From Miltoncostaea sp036826475 (GTDB lineage: Bacteria > Actinomycetota > Thermoleophilia > Miltoncostaeales > Miltoncostaeaceae), in contig DAISWG010000004.1 in the NCBI GenBank assembly GCA_036826475.1, positions 1 to 64,000 on the forward strand: a stretch of 64,000 nt of DNA. The letters are read 5' to 3'. This document shows, one piece after another, positions 1-14,046 of the stretch. Positions within the stretch are counted from its first letter, which is position 1. The number at the start of each line of letters is the position of its first letter. The position numbers and the translations under genes are program-made. The notes below the pieces were generated by a model. It saw only the letters and a program-made list of their open reading frames with translations, was not told the origin of the DNA and searched no databases.

Positions 1-386
1 CCCATCGATGTCGTCGTGTTGAAGGACTGCGTCACGGAGACGAACGAAACACCATGGCCGTCGAACAATTCAACGAGTTTGGCAAAATCGGCCAGCGATC
101 GCGTCAGACGGTCTACCTTGTAGACGACGATGATGTCGAGTTGCCTTTCACGAATCGCGCAAAGTAGCGCCTGGAGTGCGGGTCTTTCCATGCTGCCACC
201 AGAGAACCCGCCGTCATCGAAGCGGGCTTTGATAAGCTGCCATCCTTCATGGGTTTGGCTTTTAATGTAGGCCTCACAGGCCTCACGCTGGGCGTCCAGA
301 GAGTTGAAATCTTGCTCCAGCCCGGCATCTGAGGAGACGCGCGTGTAGACGGCGCAGCGGAGAGCTTTGGGAGTAGGTGCGGTCAT
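1..386 (-). CDS. serine site-specific recombinase, N-terminal part (runs off the left edge)
   Basis: Reading leftwards from the ATG at 386 gives about 128 residues of a resolvase/invertase N-terminal domain, open to the window edge. The nucleophile-serine motif (VYTRVSS, about residues 13-19), a LDAQR motif, the FDDGGFSGG stretch and the VYKVDRLTRS segment are all visible; these are hallmarks of large serine recombinases, which cut and rejoin DNA at attachment sites to move phages and integrative elements. The start overlaps the stop of the DUF2924 gene (ATGA at 383-386), so the two are translated together. Base composition is clearly less GC-rich than after 2760. The C-terminal DNA-binding part lies outside the window, so the element's target cannot be judged. 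The family call is secure; the host assignment (alphaproteobacterial type) is inference from the neighbours. Confidence 0.88.
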   Translation of the reverse strand, partial: MTAPTPKALRCAVYTRVSSDAGLEQDFNSLDAQREACEAYIKSQTHEGWQLIKARFDDGGFSGGSMERPALQALLCAIRERQLDIIVVYKVDRLTRSLADFAKLVELFDGHGVSFVSVTQSFNTTTSM

Positions 387-901
387 GGGGTCTCCCCCTT
401 TCGATCGGCAGCGCGCGCCTTTCCACCGGTCTTGACGCCAAAGAAGCGCGGGCCATTCCATCGCGTTCCAGTGATGGCGAATGCGACCTCGGACAGGCTG
501 CGATACGTGATCCCGTTCCAGGCGAATCCTTCGGCCAGAACCATGACGTGATGCATCGTGCCGCCATGCTCGCGGCCGATGACGGTTCCCGGCGCGAGAG
601 ATTTCGCGCCGCGAGAAGAGACGTTCAGGCTTTCCAGTGTCGGGACACCAGTGCCAGCCTTGCCCTTCGCTCGCTGTTCGGCAATTTGGCGGAGCAATTT
701 GATGCTCTGACCATCGAGATCGCCGAATGCATCCGCCTGAATGCGATAGGCGATCATCCGGATAAGCAGTTGCTTCGTGATATTCTCGGGCGCCGGGCGG
801 CCGGTCAGACGCCGCCATCGCCGCCGCAGCGTGCTGAGATCAAGCTCCGCGAGGCCAGCCAACCCCTGGCTAACCTCATCCTCCATGCGAGAACCGCTCA
901 T
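383..901 (-). CDS. DUF2924 family protein
   Basis: 172 residues from the ATG at 901 (a GTG at 904 is also possible). The body, from LSTLRRRWRRLTGRPAP to the GIAY/IQADAFGDLD region followed by a basic tail with a repeated SLSEVAFAITGTRWNGPRFFG-like module, matches the DUF2924 family. That family is small, basic and of unknown function, and is typically found beside serine recombinases and DUF3489 proteins in alphaproteobacterial mobile regions. The start overlaps the upstream DUF3489 stop (TGATG at 899-903), and its own stop overlaps the recombinase start, so the three genes form one translationally coupled unit. DNA binding is plausible from the basic helices but is inference. Confidence 0.82.
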   Translation of the reverse strand: MSGSRMEDEVSQGLAGLAELDLSTLRRRWRRLTGRPAPENITKQLLIRMIAYRIQADAFGDLDGQSIKLLRQIAEQRAKGKAGTGVPTLESLNVSSRGAKSLAPGTVIGREHGGTMHHVMVLAEGFAWNGITYRSLSEVAFAITGTRWNGPRFFGVKTGGKARAADRKGETP

Positions 902-1248
902 CACTGGCCCCGCTTCGACCGTTCCAGCGAGTAGCGCCGGGTACCTTCAGCGTCGCGGGACGAGTGGAGCATCAGACCGAGCTTCTTCTTCACGGTGCCA
1001 GACAGGAAGCCGCGGACGCTGTGCGGCTGCCACTCGGTTGCGGACATCAACTCCGCAAGGGTCGCGCCATCGCGGCGGGCGAGGAGATCCAGGCATCGCT
1101 GCTGTTTGCTCATTGCGACGGCTACAGAAGCGGGTTCGGGTGCTTTGGCCCGGCGGGTGCTCTTGGTTGCTGCCGGCCTTTCAGGCGCCGCACTACGCCT
1201 CGCAGGCGGCTTGGCAGGATTGGCTGGTTTGCGTGATTTTGCGGTCAT
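901..1248 (-). CDS. DUF3489 family protein
   Basis: 115 residues from the ATG at 1248. An N-terminal low-complexity Lys/Arg/Ala/Pro segment of about 45 residues precedes a compact domain beginning MSKQQRCLDLL, with DGATLAELM, WQPHSVRGFLSG and KKKLGL elements. That is the DUF3489 pattern, a predicted winged-helix-like fold. The basic tail plus helix-turn-helix-like domain suggests nucleic-acid binding, which is inference. It is first in the coupled DUF3489-DUF2924-recombinase set; a 246-base stretch (1249-1494) with no recognisable gene separates it from the gene upstream in transcription order. An in-frame ATG lies further upstream at 1461, but the residues between look non-coding (a run of cysteines), so 1248 is preferred. 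Confidence 0.8.
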   Translation of the reverse strand: MTAKSRKPANPAKPPARRSAAPERPAATKSTRRAKAPEPASVAVAMSKQQRCLDLLARRDGATLAELMSATEWQPHSVRGFLSGTVKKKLGLMLHSSRDAEGTRRYSLERSKRGQ

Positions 1249-1494
1249 GGTTGGGCTCCAGATCTCGGGCACCGCGCCTATCGCGATGTCGGCACAACCT
1301 GAAGCCCCGCAAACTCGGCGAGGTTTCTGACCGGCGTCCTTTACGACGCTGGCCCTGACACAACAACAGCAACGCTTGCCGTGCCGACGAAGTCCAGTGG
1401 TTTGTCGCGAGTGGCCTTTGAAGTCCTGATATTTGCCGTCTTGCACTTCAGCGATCGGCACAATTGCCGGAGAAGTAGCAAGTTTCGCGGCAAG

Positions 1495-2049
1495 TCAGAT
1501 TGCGATCGGATGCCAGCCAAGAGCTTCTTCGATCGCCTGCCTGTATTGCGTCCGGATCTGGCTTGGCGTCTTGCGGATGTAGTTCTCTGCAAGCGAGCGT
1601 TTTTCACCTTCGAGCGACCGGAGGTAGTCGACGACCTCAGTGCGCGACGGAATACGATTCTCACCTGAGAACTTCGGACCGAGTGCGGTCCAAACCACTG
1701 CATCCAGACGACGCGTAGTTGCCCAGTCGCCAATGGCGCGCGCGTTGGACCAACTCGACCGATCAGTGCTGGACCAGAGCCCGATCAGACGGCTGGCGTT
1801 CTTTTTGGAGACCCCTTCACGCTCGGCCAGAAGCATCCTCGCATGGTCGGGGGCGTCGGCGCGGAGATCCGTCCAGAGAACGGGAATAGACTGGACGCCC
1901 TCAGTGACTACCAGAGTAATTCGGCCATTGCTCGATTGCCTCGCGAACTCGACGGACAGATCTGGGCCGTCGCCGTACCATTCCGAAGAAAAAGGTAGCG
2001 CTCCTGGATCCCAGATCAGGGATCCCCAACCAAGGCATGCAATCTTCAT
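1495..2049 (-). CDS. uncharacterised protein with gamma-glutamylcyclotransferase-like N terminus
   Basis: 184 residues from the ATG at 2049, whose TGA-overlapping start (ATGA at 2046-2049) couples it to the HNH nuclease gene. The N terminus carries the CLGWGSLIWDPG pattern that resembles the YGSL loop at the substrate pocket of gamma-glutamylcyclotransferase-fold proteins. The rest (VEFARQS, RITLVV, LAEREGVSKKNASRLIGLW) shows no motif I can assign to a known activity. Small proteins of this kind sit next to HNH nucleases in proteobacterial accessory DNA. An upstream in-frame ATG at 2115 lies inside the nuclease gene and is less likely. Function unknown. Confidence 0.7.
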   Translation of the reverse strand: MKIACLGWGSLIWDPGALPFSSEWYGDGPDLSVEFARQSSNGRITLVVTEGVQSIPVLWTDLRADAPDHARMLLAEREGVSKKNASRLIGLWSSTDRSSWSNARAIGDWATTRRLDAVVWTALGPKFSGENRIPSRTEVVDYLRSLEGEKRSLAENYIRKTPSQIRTQYRQAIEEALGWHPIAI

Positions 2050-2760
2050 TTGCTGGCCCCCCATTGTGCATCGGACGGGTGGTTTCCACTTGTAGCCAGC
2101 CTTCCTCGATGCCATGCGAGCTTTGGCAAGTGGGACGGAACGACCTTGGAGAGGCGGAGGTCGGACGACAGGCCAAGTGCGGTGCGGTCTGACTCGCTCA
2201 GCGTATCGGATAGGATAATCCGCCCGTCGTCGTCGAAGGAGATCAGGAAGGCATCGAACGCGGCGTCGAGGTGAGCGGCAAGCAGGAGGCCGTTGTAGAC
2301 GTCGAGGCGTTCAGCGTCGGTCTCGCATTCGGCCCAGGGCTTGATGTGGCTGGCGCGCAGCAGGCGCGGCTCAGCGACGCCGAGGACCGCGCAAGAGCTT
2401 CCCCAGTATTCCATCAGGGCATCGCGAAAGATGCTCTGACCGACACGTTGGACGAACACGCGCTCGGCCTCGGTCGTGCGCGGCAGGTTGCGGGTCTCGG
2501 CCTCAAAGGCGCGCAGCGGCTCGATCGGCAAGGAGCGTGCGAGCCGCCACATTTCGCGCACGAGGACGTGAAGATTTGTCGTGTTGCTCGCGACGAAGGC
2601 CGTGAAGCCATCCGGCGCGGTGCCCGACCAAGTCTGCCAGTGTGTGCCGAGATCAGTGGCGACGCCGTTGTGGTTGGTGGCGGCGATATAGCCGGAGACA
2701 TCTCGGGTCAGTCGAACGGCAGCGGGAGCATCGATGCTATCGAAGGCGAGCCAGTCGCCC
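2046..2760 (-). pseudogene. HNH endonuclease, 5'-truncated at the composition break
   Basis: The last ~238 residues of the fused frame are an HNH endonuclease of the type common in alphaproteobacteria. An N-terminal part begins around AFDSIDAPAAVRL, then TTEAERVFVQRVGQSIFRDAL, the Cys-containing segment, SHIKPWAECETDAERL and the YNGLLLAAHLDAAFD block carrying the H-N-H metal-binding residues. It has its natural stop (TGA 2046-2048) but no start codon of its own; the true 5' end seems to lie on DNA not present here. It is coupled to the cyclotransferase-like gene at 2049. Family call is firm; the reason for the truncation (assembly join versus recombination) is discussed in the findings. Confidence 0.75.
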
Positions 2761-5700
2761 GCCTCGCCGCGATCGATCGCCACCTCGTCCATCACCGCCC
2801 GCATGATCCGGATCCCCTGGCCCCGCAGCCCGGGCTCGGCGGCCGGCGGGCGCCAGCCGCCCTCGTCGGCGACCAGCACCTCGACCTCGCGCGCCGTCCC
2901 GAGCCGCATCGCGATCCGCATGACCGTGGAGCCGTCGCCCGGCGACCCGTGCTCGACGGCGTTCGCGAGCGCCTCGCCGGCGGCGAGCACCACGTCCTGG
3001 ACGCCGTCGGCGCCGATCCGGGCCGCGCCGAGCCACTCGCGCACGGCGGTGCGCGCGACCGCCAGGTTGTCGGGCGTCGCCGGCAGGCTCAGCTCCAGCG
3101 GCGCCGGCGTGGCCTCGCGGCGCGCGACCAGCAGCGCGACGTCGTCGCTCGACACGGCGCCCGCGAGCCCCGCGACCACGCGGTCGGCCATCACGCCGGC
3201 CGGCTCCGCCCGCTCGGCGGCGGCGGCGGCGCCGAGGCGCTCCAGCCCCGTCTCCAGCGGTTCCTCACGGCGCTCGACCAGGCCGTCCGTGAAGAGCAGC
3301 AGGCTCGCGCCCGCCGGCAGCTCCGTCTGCGCCTCGTCGTAGCCGCGGTCGGTCACGCCCAGCGCGGGTCCGCGCCCGCCGCGGAGGATGGTGACCCCGT
3401 CGCCGCCGTCCACCACGACCGGGTGGGGGTGCCCCGCGCAGGCGTACGTGACGTGGCCGGACGCGGGGTCGACCACCACGCACACGGCGGTCGAGACCTC
3501 GGCGCCGGGCACGCCGGCGGCGAACCGGCTCAGGTGCTCCAGCACGGTCCGGGGACCGAACCCGGCCAACGCGTAGGCGCGCATCGCGCTGCGCAGCTGG
3601 CCCATGACGCTCGCCGCGACGGTGCCGCGGCCCACGACGTCGCCCACCGCCAGGAACACCCGTCCGCCCGGGATCTCGACGGCCTCGTACCAATCGCCCC
3701 CCGCCTCGGTGTGCGCCGTCGCCGTCTGGTAGCGGGCGGCCAGCTCCAGGCCGGCGACGTCGGCCAGGCGCTCGGGCAGGAGGCTCCGCTGCAGGGTCGT
3801 GGCGACGTCGACCTGCGCCTCGTAGAGGCGCGCGTTCTCGAGGGCGATGCCCACGCGACGGCCGATCTCGTCGGCGGGGAGCAGCTCGGACGGCAGCCGG
3901 CCGGGATGGTCGCCGAACACCAGTGCGATCGCCCCCGCGGCACGCCCGTGCGTGGCGATGGGCGCCACGAGCAGGCCGGACGCGACGCCCGAGAGCTCCG
4001 CCGCGGTGCCGGCGTCGATGACCCCGGCGGCCACGAGCGACGCGAACGGGCCGCCCTCGTCGTCGTCGCAGCCGAGCAGCACGCCGTCTCCCGGCGCGGC
4101 GGTCCACGGGCCGCCGCGTCGCAGGACCCCCTCCACCGCCGGCTCGCGGGCGGCGATCGCCGCGCGCATCCCCCCGTCCGCGCCGGGGGCGGTGATGACG
4201 CACCCGTCCGCCCAGCGCGGCACCAGCAGGCCGCGCAGCCGGTCGATCCGGCCCGCGAACCCCATCTCGGCGTCGAGGGTCACGCTGACGTCGGCCAGCA
4301 GGTCGGCGTGCGCCCGGCGCCGGGCCTCGCTCTCGTGCAGGCCGGCCCGCACCAGGGACATCGCCGCCATGCGGGCGAACGCGCGGAGCGTGTTGCGCTC
4401 CTCCGGCCGGAAGGCCCGCGCCCCCTGGAAGCGGAGGCCCAGGACGCCGACGATCCGCTCGTCCAGCTGGAGCGGCAGCGCGGCGAGCGCCCCGAGCCCG
4501 GGCCACGCCCGCGGCAGCCGGGCGGCCGCGGGGTGGCGCAGCGCCACCTGGGCGTCGTCCTCGGCGAACAGCGCCGTCCCGGCCAGCGCGGCGACGGTGG
4601 GGACGTCCTCGTCGCGCGCGCTCACGCCGGCGGGCCGCGCGAGGGCGTCGTCGAACCCGCCGACCGCCACGGTGCGCAGGGACGTACCGTCGGACGCGAG
4701 CAGGCGCACCCCCGCCGCCGCGGCACCGAAGGTGCGGATCGCCTCGCGCACGATCGTCTCGGCCACGTCCTGACGGCCGCCGGCGGCGGCGAGCGCCTCG
4801 GTGGCGGCCTGGAGGGCCTCCACCTCGTGTCGGGCGCTGCGCTCGGCGTCGTGCAGGCGGGCGCGCTCCAGCGCCTGCGCGCACTGCGCCGCGAACGCGG
4901 CCAGGAAGCCGGCGTCGACCCCCTCCCCGGCGCCGTCGCCGCGGGGGCGCGAGAGCGCCAGCGCCGTCCCGTCGCCGCCCAGGCGCATCGCCACCCACGG
5001 CTCGCCGCGCGGCGGCTCGCCGGGCTCGAGCAGCACGGCGTCCGCGACGCCGGGCAGGCCGCGCGCCTGGCGCACGATCTCCCCCACCACCTCCGCCCGC
5101 GTCAGGGCCGTCGCGAGCCGCTCGCCGGTGGCGTTGAGGCGACGCAGCTCCTCCTCGGCGCGGTGGCGCTCCGTCACGTCCATCGCGATGCCGACCAGGC
5201 GCTCCGGCGCGCCGTCGGCGTCGAGGTACACGCGCCCGCGGGCGCTCAACCACCGCTGCCCCCGGGCGGGGTGGACGACGCGGAACTCCTCCTCCCAGGT
5301 CCCGCCCGCGCGGACGGCGTCGGCGATGCGGGACTCGACGCGGCCCCGGTCGCGCGGATCGACCGTCGCGAGCCACTGATGCGGGTCGCCGTCCGCGACG
5401 GCGGGGAGGCCCACCAGGTCGGCGTACTCCCCCGACCAGCGGACCCGGTCGGAGGGCAGGTGCCAGTCCCAGACCCCCGAGAGCCCCGCCCGCTGGGCGA
5501 GCCCCAGGCTCTCCTCCATCCCCCGCCGCGCCGCCTCCCGCTGCAGCCGGGCGTTGAGCTCGAACAGCTCGACGAACAACGTGACCTTGGAGCGGAGGAT
5601 GACGGGGTCGACCGGCTTCAGCAGGTAGTCGACGGCCCCCGCCGCGTACCCGTCGAACATGTGGCTCGTGGCGCTGGTGATCGCCGTGACGAAGATGATG

Positions 5701-6005
5701 GGGATGCGGCGCGTGCGCAGGCGCCCGCGGATCAGACGGGCCGTCTCGAACCCGTCCATCCCCGGCATCTGCACGTCCAGCAGGATGAGCGCGTACCGCT
5801 CGCCCAGGAGGAGCCGCAGCGCCTCCTCGCCCGACTCGGCCAGCACCACGCGGCGGCCGAGCGGCGCGAGCAGGGCCTCCATCGCGACCAGGTTGGCGCG
5901 GCGGTCGTCGACCACCAGGATGCTCGCGCGGTCCGGCGTGGGCGGGTCGGCCGGCACCGCGTCGGGCGCGTCCGCGTCGATCGACGGCACGGTGGAGGGG
6001 TCCAC
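2046..6005 (-). CDS. REC-PAS-GAF-SpoIIE-HATPase regulator fused in frame to a truncated HNH nuclease (probable chimera)
   Basis: One open frame of 1319 residues from the GTG at 6005. Residues 1 to about 1081 are a signalling protein: receiver domain (about 27-150, LLDVQMPGMDG phospho-acceptor, SATSH and LLKPVD with conserved Lys), PAS domain (about 170-285), two or three GAF domains (about 295-710), PP2C/SpoIIE phosphatase (about 740-935, TEAGGDWYEA, AVGDVVGRG and LLLFTDGLVERR metal-binding blocks) and an RsbW-like HATPase (about 950-1080, GEALANAVEHG). Such proteins dephosphorylate anti-anti-sigma factors and/or phosphorylate them in partner switching. The frame then changes abruptly, near 2760, into a low-GC HNH nuclease. 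The regulator lacks its last few residues and the nuclease its first few. The start is 7 bases after the stop of the upstream kinase, so the two are co-transcribed. Confidence 0.75.
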   Translation of the reverse strand: MDPSTVPSIDADAPDAVPADPPTPDRASILVVDDRRANLVAMEALLAPLGRRVVLAESGEEALRLLLGERYALILLDVQMPGMDGFETARLIRGRLRTRRIPIIFVTAITSATSHMFDGYAAGAVDYLLKPVDPVILRSKVTLFVELFELNARLQREAARRGMEESLGLAQRAGLSGVWDWHLPSDRVRWSGEYADLVGLPAVADGDPHQWLATVDPRDRGRVESRIADAVRAGGTWEEEFRVVHPARGQRWLSARGRVYLDADGAPERLVGIAMDVTERHRAEEELRRLNATGERLATALTRAEVVGEIVRQARGLPGVADAVLLEPGEPPRGEPWVAMRLGGDGTALALSRPRGDGAGEGVDAGFLAAFAAQCAQALERARLHDAERSARHEVEALQAATEALAAAGGRQDVAETIVREAIRTFGAAAAGVRLLASDGTSLRTVAVGGFDDALARPAGVSARDEDVPTVAALAGTALFAEDDAQVALRHPAAARLPRAWPGLGALAALPLQLDERIVGVLGLRFQGARAFRPEERNTLRAFARMAAMSLVRAGLHESEARRRAHADLLADVSVTLDAEMGFAGRIDRLRGLLVPRWADGCVITAPGADGGMRAAIAAREPAVEGVLRRGGPWTAAPGDGVLLGCDDDEGGPFASLVAAGVIDAGTAAELSGVASGLLVAPIATHGRAAGAIALVFGDHPGRLPSELLPADEIGRRVGIALENARLYEAQVDVATTLQRSLLPERLADVAGLELAARYQTATAHTEAGGDWYEAVEIPGGRVFLAVGDVVGRGTVAASVMGQLRSAMRAYALAGFGPRTVLEHLSRFAAGVPGAEVSTAVCVVVDPASGHVTYACAGHPHPVVVDGGDGVTILRGGRGPALGVTDRGYDEAQTELPAGASLLLFTDGLVERREEPLETGLERLGAAAAAERAEPAGVMADRVVAGLAGAVSSDDVALLVARREATPAPLELSLPATPDNLAVARTAVREWLGAARIGADGVQDVVLAAGEALANAVEHGSPGDGSTVMRIAMRLGTAREVEVLVADEGGWRPPAAEPGLRGQGIRIMRAVMDEVAIDRGEAGDWLAFDSIDAPAAVRLTRDVSGYIAATNHNGVATDLGTHWQTWSGTAPDGFTAFVASNTTNLHVLVREMWRLARSLPIEPLRAFEAETRNLPRTTEAERVFVQRVGQSIFRDALMEYWGSSCAVLGVAEPRLLRASHIKPWAECETDAERLDVYNGLLLAAHLDAAFDAFLISFDDDGRIILSDTLSESDRTALGLSSDLRLSKVVPSHLPKLAWHRGRLATSGNHPSDAQWGASK
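2740..2775. other. composition and gene-content junction
   Basis: Around here, third-position GC falls sharply when reading leftwards. On the minus strand the codons for MRAVMDEVAIDRGEAG are of the GC-rich kind seen up to 64000, while the codons from about DSIDAP onward use T and A freely. The protein changes family at the same point. No direct repeat, inverted repeat or tRNA is seen at the boundary. Confidence 0.7.
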
Positions 6006-6011
6006 GGCCGG

Positions 6012-11087
<5,076 letters not shown>

Positions 11088-11164
11088 GGTCCACCCCGAT
11101 CCGAAGCGACGACATTGTGCTCAAACGATCGGTGATCCCCGGTTCCCGCGCGGACCAAACCCGT

Positions 11165-13951
11165 TCAGCGCCGCTCGCCCGTCACCCGGATCACCAGGAG
11201 CGCGCGATCGTCGCTGGCCTCGGCCGCCCCGAAGCGGGCGATCGCCGACTCCAGCGCCTCGGCGATCTCCTCCGCGCCGCCGTGCGCCGCCTGGGCCGCG
11301 ATGGCGGTCAGGCGGTCCATCCCGAAGAGCTCGCCGTCGGGCGAGCGTGCCTCGATGACGCCGTCGCTGAACAGCACGAGGGTGTCGCCGGGACCCAGCG
11401 CGAAGCCGCTCTCGGCGAAGCGGATGTCGTCCATGATCCCCAGCAGCGGGCCGGCGGGGCACAGCGTCTCCACCGAGCCGTCCGCCCGCACGAGCAGGGC
11501 CGGCGGGTGGCCGCCGCGCGCCAGGCGGACGTCCATCGAGCCGTTCACGCGCCGCAGCCACGCGTAGGTGGCGGTGAGGAACCGCGAGTCGGTGCCCTCC
11601 CGCAGGATCGCCCGGTTGAGCCGCCCCAGGACCTCGGCGGGCGACACCTCCTGCGACTCGGCACGGAGCGTGTGGCGCGCGAGCGCGGTCAGGGCGGCCG
11701 CCTCGGTGCCCTTGCCGCAGACGTCGCCGAGCACCGCCGCCCACCCCCTGCCGCCGTCGACGGGGAACAGGTCGTAGAAGTCGCCGCCCACCTCGACGCC
11801 CTCGCCGCCGGCGACGTACCGGGCCGCGACGTCCAGACCCTCCACGTCGGGGAGGCTCGCGGGCAGCAGGCTGTCCTGGAGCGTCCGGGCGATCTCGCGG
11901 GACCGGTCGAGCAGCATCGCGTTGTCGATCGCGAGGCCGGCGCGGGCGCCGAGGTCCTCCGCGAAGGCGAGGTCGTCGGTGGTGAACCGGCGCCCCGACT
12001 CGGCGGAGACCAGGGTCAGCGCGCCCAGGATGCGGCCCCGCGCGGCGAGCGGCACGGTCATGCCGGCGACGATGCCGAGCTCGGCGACCGCGCGTCGGCG
12101 GTCGTCGGGCGGCACCAGCTCCTCGATGAGCTCCGGCGTCAGCGCCGGGATGAACTCGGGGCGGCCCGTCCGCAGCACGGCGCCGACGCCGGTGGGGTCG
12201 TCGGGCCGGGCGGGGAACCGCCGGTTGAGCTCCTTCGCCATCGCGACCTTCGCGGGGTCGGCGTGGGCCACGGCGACCACTTCGATCCCGTCGTCGGCGG
12301 GGATGCTGACGCTGCACCAGTCGGCCAGGCGGGGCACCGACAGGTTCGCGAGCGCGGTGAGCGCGGCGCGCGCGCCGAGGGGTGCGTCGAGCAGCGTGCC
12401 GGCCTCGGCGAGCAGCTGCTGGCGGTCCGTCTTGCGCTGCTCCAGCTCGTACAGGCGGGCCCGGTCGAGGGCCTGCGCCGCCAGGTCGGCGATGGAGGTC
12501 AGGAAGGCCCGCTCCTCGTCGTCGAACGCCTGCGGCTCGGCGTACGACAGCGCGATCCCCCCGATCGGCTCGCCCTCCACCACGAGCGGCAGCGCGACGA
12601 CCGCCTCGTGCGACATGGATTCGTGGAAGTCCCGCAGGTGGGGGTACGCGGCCCGCACCTCGGCCACGTCGCGGAGCCAGAGCGGCCCGTGACGGATGCT
12701 GTCGGGCGTGGGGAGGTCGGCGGTGATCGGGTAGGACGGGAACGCCCGCCCGATCGCGTCGTTGTATCCCAGGAGCATGAGCGTGGTGACGGTGGTGCCG
12801 TCCTCGTCGATGACGGCGACCGACCCGGCGGCGGCGCCGGTCGCGTCGCGGCCGCGCTCGAGCACCACCCCGGCGACGTCGGCGGGCGTCGACGCCGCCG
12901 ACAGCCCCGCGGTGACCTCCTGCAGCCGCCGGACCCGGTCCTCCGCGGTGCGGGCGTCGGCGTACTCATGCGTCAGCCGGCGACCGAGCAGCAGCGCGCC
13001 GGCGATGCCGAGGGCCACCAGCAGGCCCAGCACCCCGAGCTCGATGGCGAGGGTCGTCCGGGCGTCGGCGAACGCCGACGACTCGGCGTCGTCGATGATG
13101 AAGGTCCACCCGGAGGTCCTGGCCTCGGTGGCGAAGCCGAGGACGCGGCCCCCCTCTCCGAGCGGGTTGCGCACGCCGGTGAGGGAGCCGGCCACCGCCT
13201 CGGCCACGGGCCGCGTGGGCGACGTCCGGATGCGGCGGATCACGGGGTCGTCCCCCAGCGGCCTGGACGCGTCCAGGCCGGGGGCCACGAACAGGTGCCC
13301 GGTGCGGTCGAGGATGAAGACGTTGCCGCCGCGGAATTCGCGCCGCTCGACGGCGCGCCGGTTGAGGAATGCGATGGAGACCGCGCCGACGAGGGCGCCG
13401 TTGACGCGGCCGTCGGCGTTCCGGGTGGGGACGGCGATCGCGATGACCGGCTCCCCGTAGACCGACTCGTCGATGCTGCCGCTCACCTGCGGGATCCCGC
13501 CGGCCGCCGCGGCGGAGAGCAGGCGCCCGAGGTCCCCCTGGGCCCGGGCCCCCGTGGCGAGCCGCGCGCCGACGGACGCCCGGGCGGCGCCGTCGGCGTC
13601 GAACCAGGTGACCCCCTCCCCCAAGCTCAGCTCCTCGGTGTCGATCCGGTCGAGGCGGCGCTGGATGCCGGCCGCGTCGCCGGCGACGATCGCGTCGCTG
13701 GTGGCGAGCGCCTGCAGCACGTACCTGCGCCCGAGCAGGAACTGGGAGTAGTCGCCGGCGGCGACGGCGGCGGAGTTCTCGAGCCGTGCGACCTCATCGC
13801 CCTTGGCGCTGTCGTAGGCCCGCACGGCGAGGATCGACCCGACGATGCCGAGCAGCGCCGCGGCGCCGACGGCGACGGCGACCAGGGCGCGGATCCGGCG
13901 CAGCCCCTCCTCCGGCGTGCGCCGGCGTGACGGCGGCGCAGCCGTGGTCAT
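11165..13951 (-). CDS. membrane sensor with extracellular Cache-like domain, two GAF domains and SpoIIE phosphatase
   Basis: 928 residues from the ATG at 13951. A first membrane span (about 26-48), an extracytoplasmic region of about 270 residues that looks like a double Cache sensor, a second span (about 320-345), GAF domains (about 370-520 and 535-690) and a C-terminal PP2C/SpoIIE phosphatase (about 710-925) with EVGGDFYDLF, AVLGDVCGKG and LVLFSDGVIEAR metal-site blocks. Such proteins convert an external signal into dephosphorylation of a STAS anti-anti-sigma factor. Residues 1-20 are Arg/Pro rich, as expected for the cytosolic side. It lies 77 bases ahead of the poly-HAMP kinase on the same strand. 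A TAGGGT box at 13972-13977 (minus) sits about 20 bases before the start. The phosphatase call is firm; ligand and partner are unknown. Confidence 0.88.
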   Translation of the reverse strand: MTTAAPPSRRRTPEEGLRRIRALVAVAVGAAALLGIVGSILAVRAYDSAKGDEVARLENSAAVAAGDYSQFLLGRRYVLQALATSDAIVAGDAAGIQRRLDRIDTEELSLGEGVTWFDADGAARASVGARLATGARAQGDLGRLLSAAAAGGIPQVSGSIDESVYGEPVIAIAVPTRNADGRVNGALVGAVSIAFLNRRAVERREFRGGNVFILDRTGHLFVAPGLDASRPLGDDPVIRRIRTSPTRPVAEAVAGSLTGVRNPLGEGGRVLGFATEARTSGWTFIIDDAESSAFADARTTLAIELGVLGLLVALGIAGALLLGRRLTHEYADARTAEDRVRRLQEVTAGLSAASTPADVAGVVLERGRDATGAAAGSVAVIDEDGTTVTTLMLLGYNDAIGRAFPSYPITADLPTPDSIRHGPLWLRDVAEVRAAYPHLRDFHESMSHEAVVALPLVVEGEPIGGIALSYAEPQAFDDEERAFLTSIADLAAQALDRARLYELEQRKTDRQQLLAEAGTLLDAPLGARAALTALANLSVPRLADWCSVSIPADDGIEVVAVAHADPAKVAMAKELNRRFPARPDDPTGVGAVLRTGRPEFIPALTPELIEELVPPDDRRRAVAELGIVAGMTVPLAARGRILGALTLVSAESGRRFTTDDLAFAEDLGARAGLAIDNAMLLDRSREIARTLQDSLLPASLPDVEGLDVAARYVAGGEGVEVGGDFYDLFPVDGGRGWAAVLGDVCGKGTEAAALTALARHTLRAESQEVSPAEVLGRLNRAILREGTDSRFLTATYAWLRRVNGSMDVRLARGGHPPALLVRADGSVETLCPAGPLLGIMDDIRFAESGFALGPGDTLVLFSDGVIEARSPDGELFGMDRLTAIAAQAAHGGAEEIAEALESAIARFGAAEASDDRALLVIRVTGERR

Positions 13952-13971
13952 CGCGCTCCGGCCATGGTCGG

Positions 13972-13977
13972 ACCCTA
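13972..13977 (-). promoter_or_regulatory. putative -10 box (TAGGGT) for the SpoIIE sensor gene
   Basis: TAGGGT on the minus strand, 20 bases before the ATG at 13951. It matches the TANNNT form seen ahead of several other genes here. No clear -35 element. Confidence 0.4.
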
Positions 13978-14046
13978 TCCGGCACGGGGTCGCGGTTCCC
14001 CGCAGCGGGCGTGGGCGCCGCCACGGATGACCCACGGGGGCCGACG

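Noticed and set aside
901..1461. Longer DUF3489 protein starting at 1461
   Set aside because: The extra N terminus has a run of four Cys and no family-like residues; the ATG at 1248 is preferred.
2046..2760. HNH nuclease as a natural effector domain of the signalling protein
   Set aside because: Composition and codon use change exactly at the join and both partners look truncated; a chimera is simpler.
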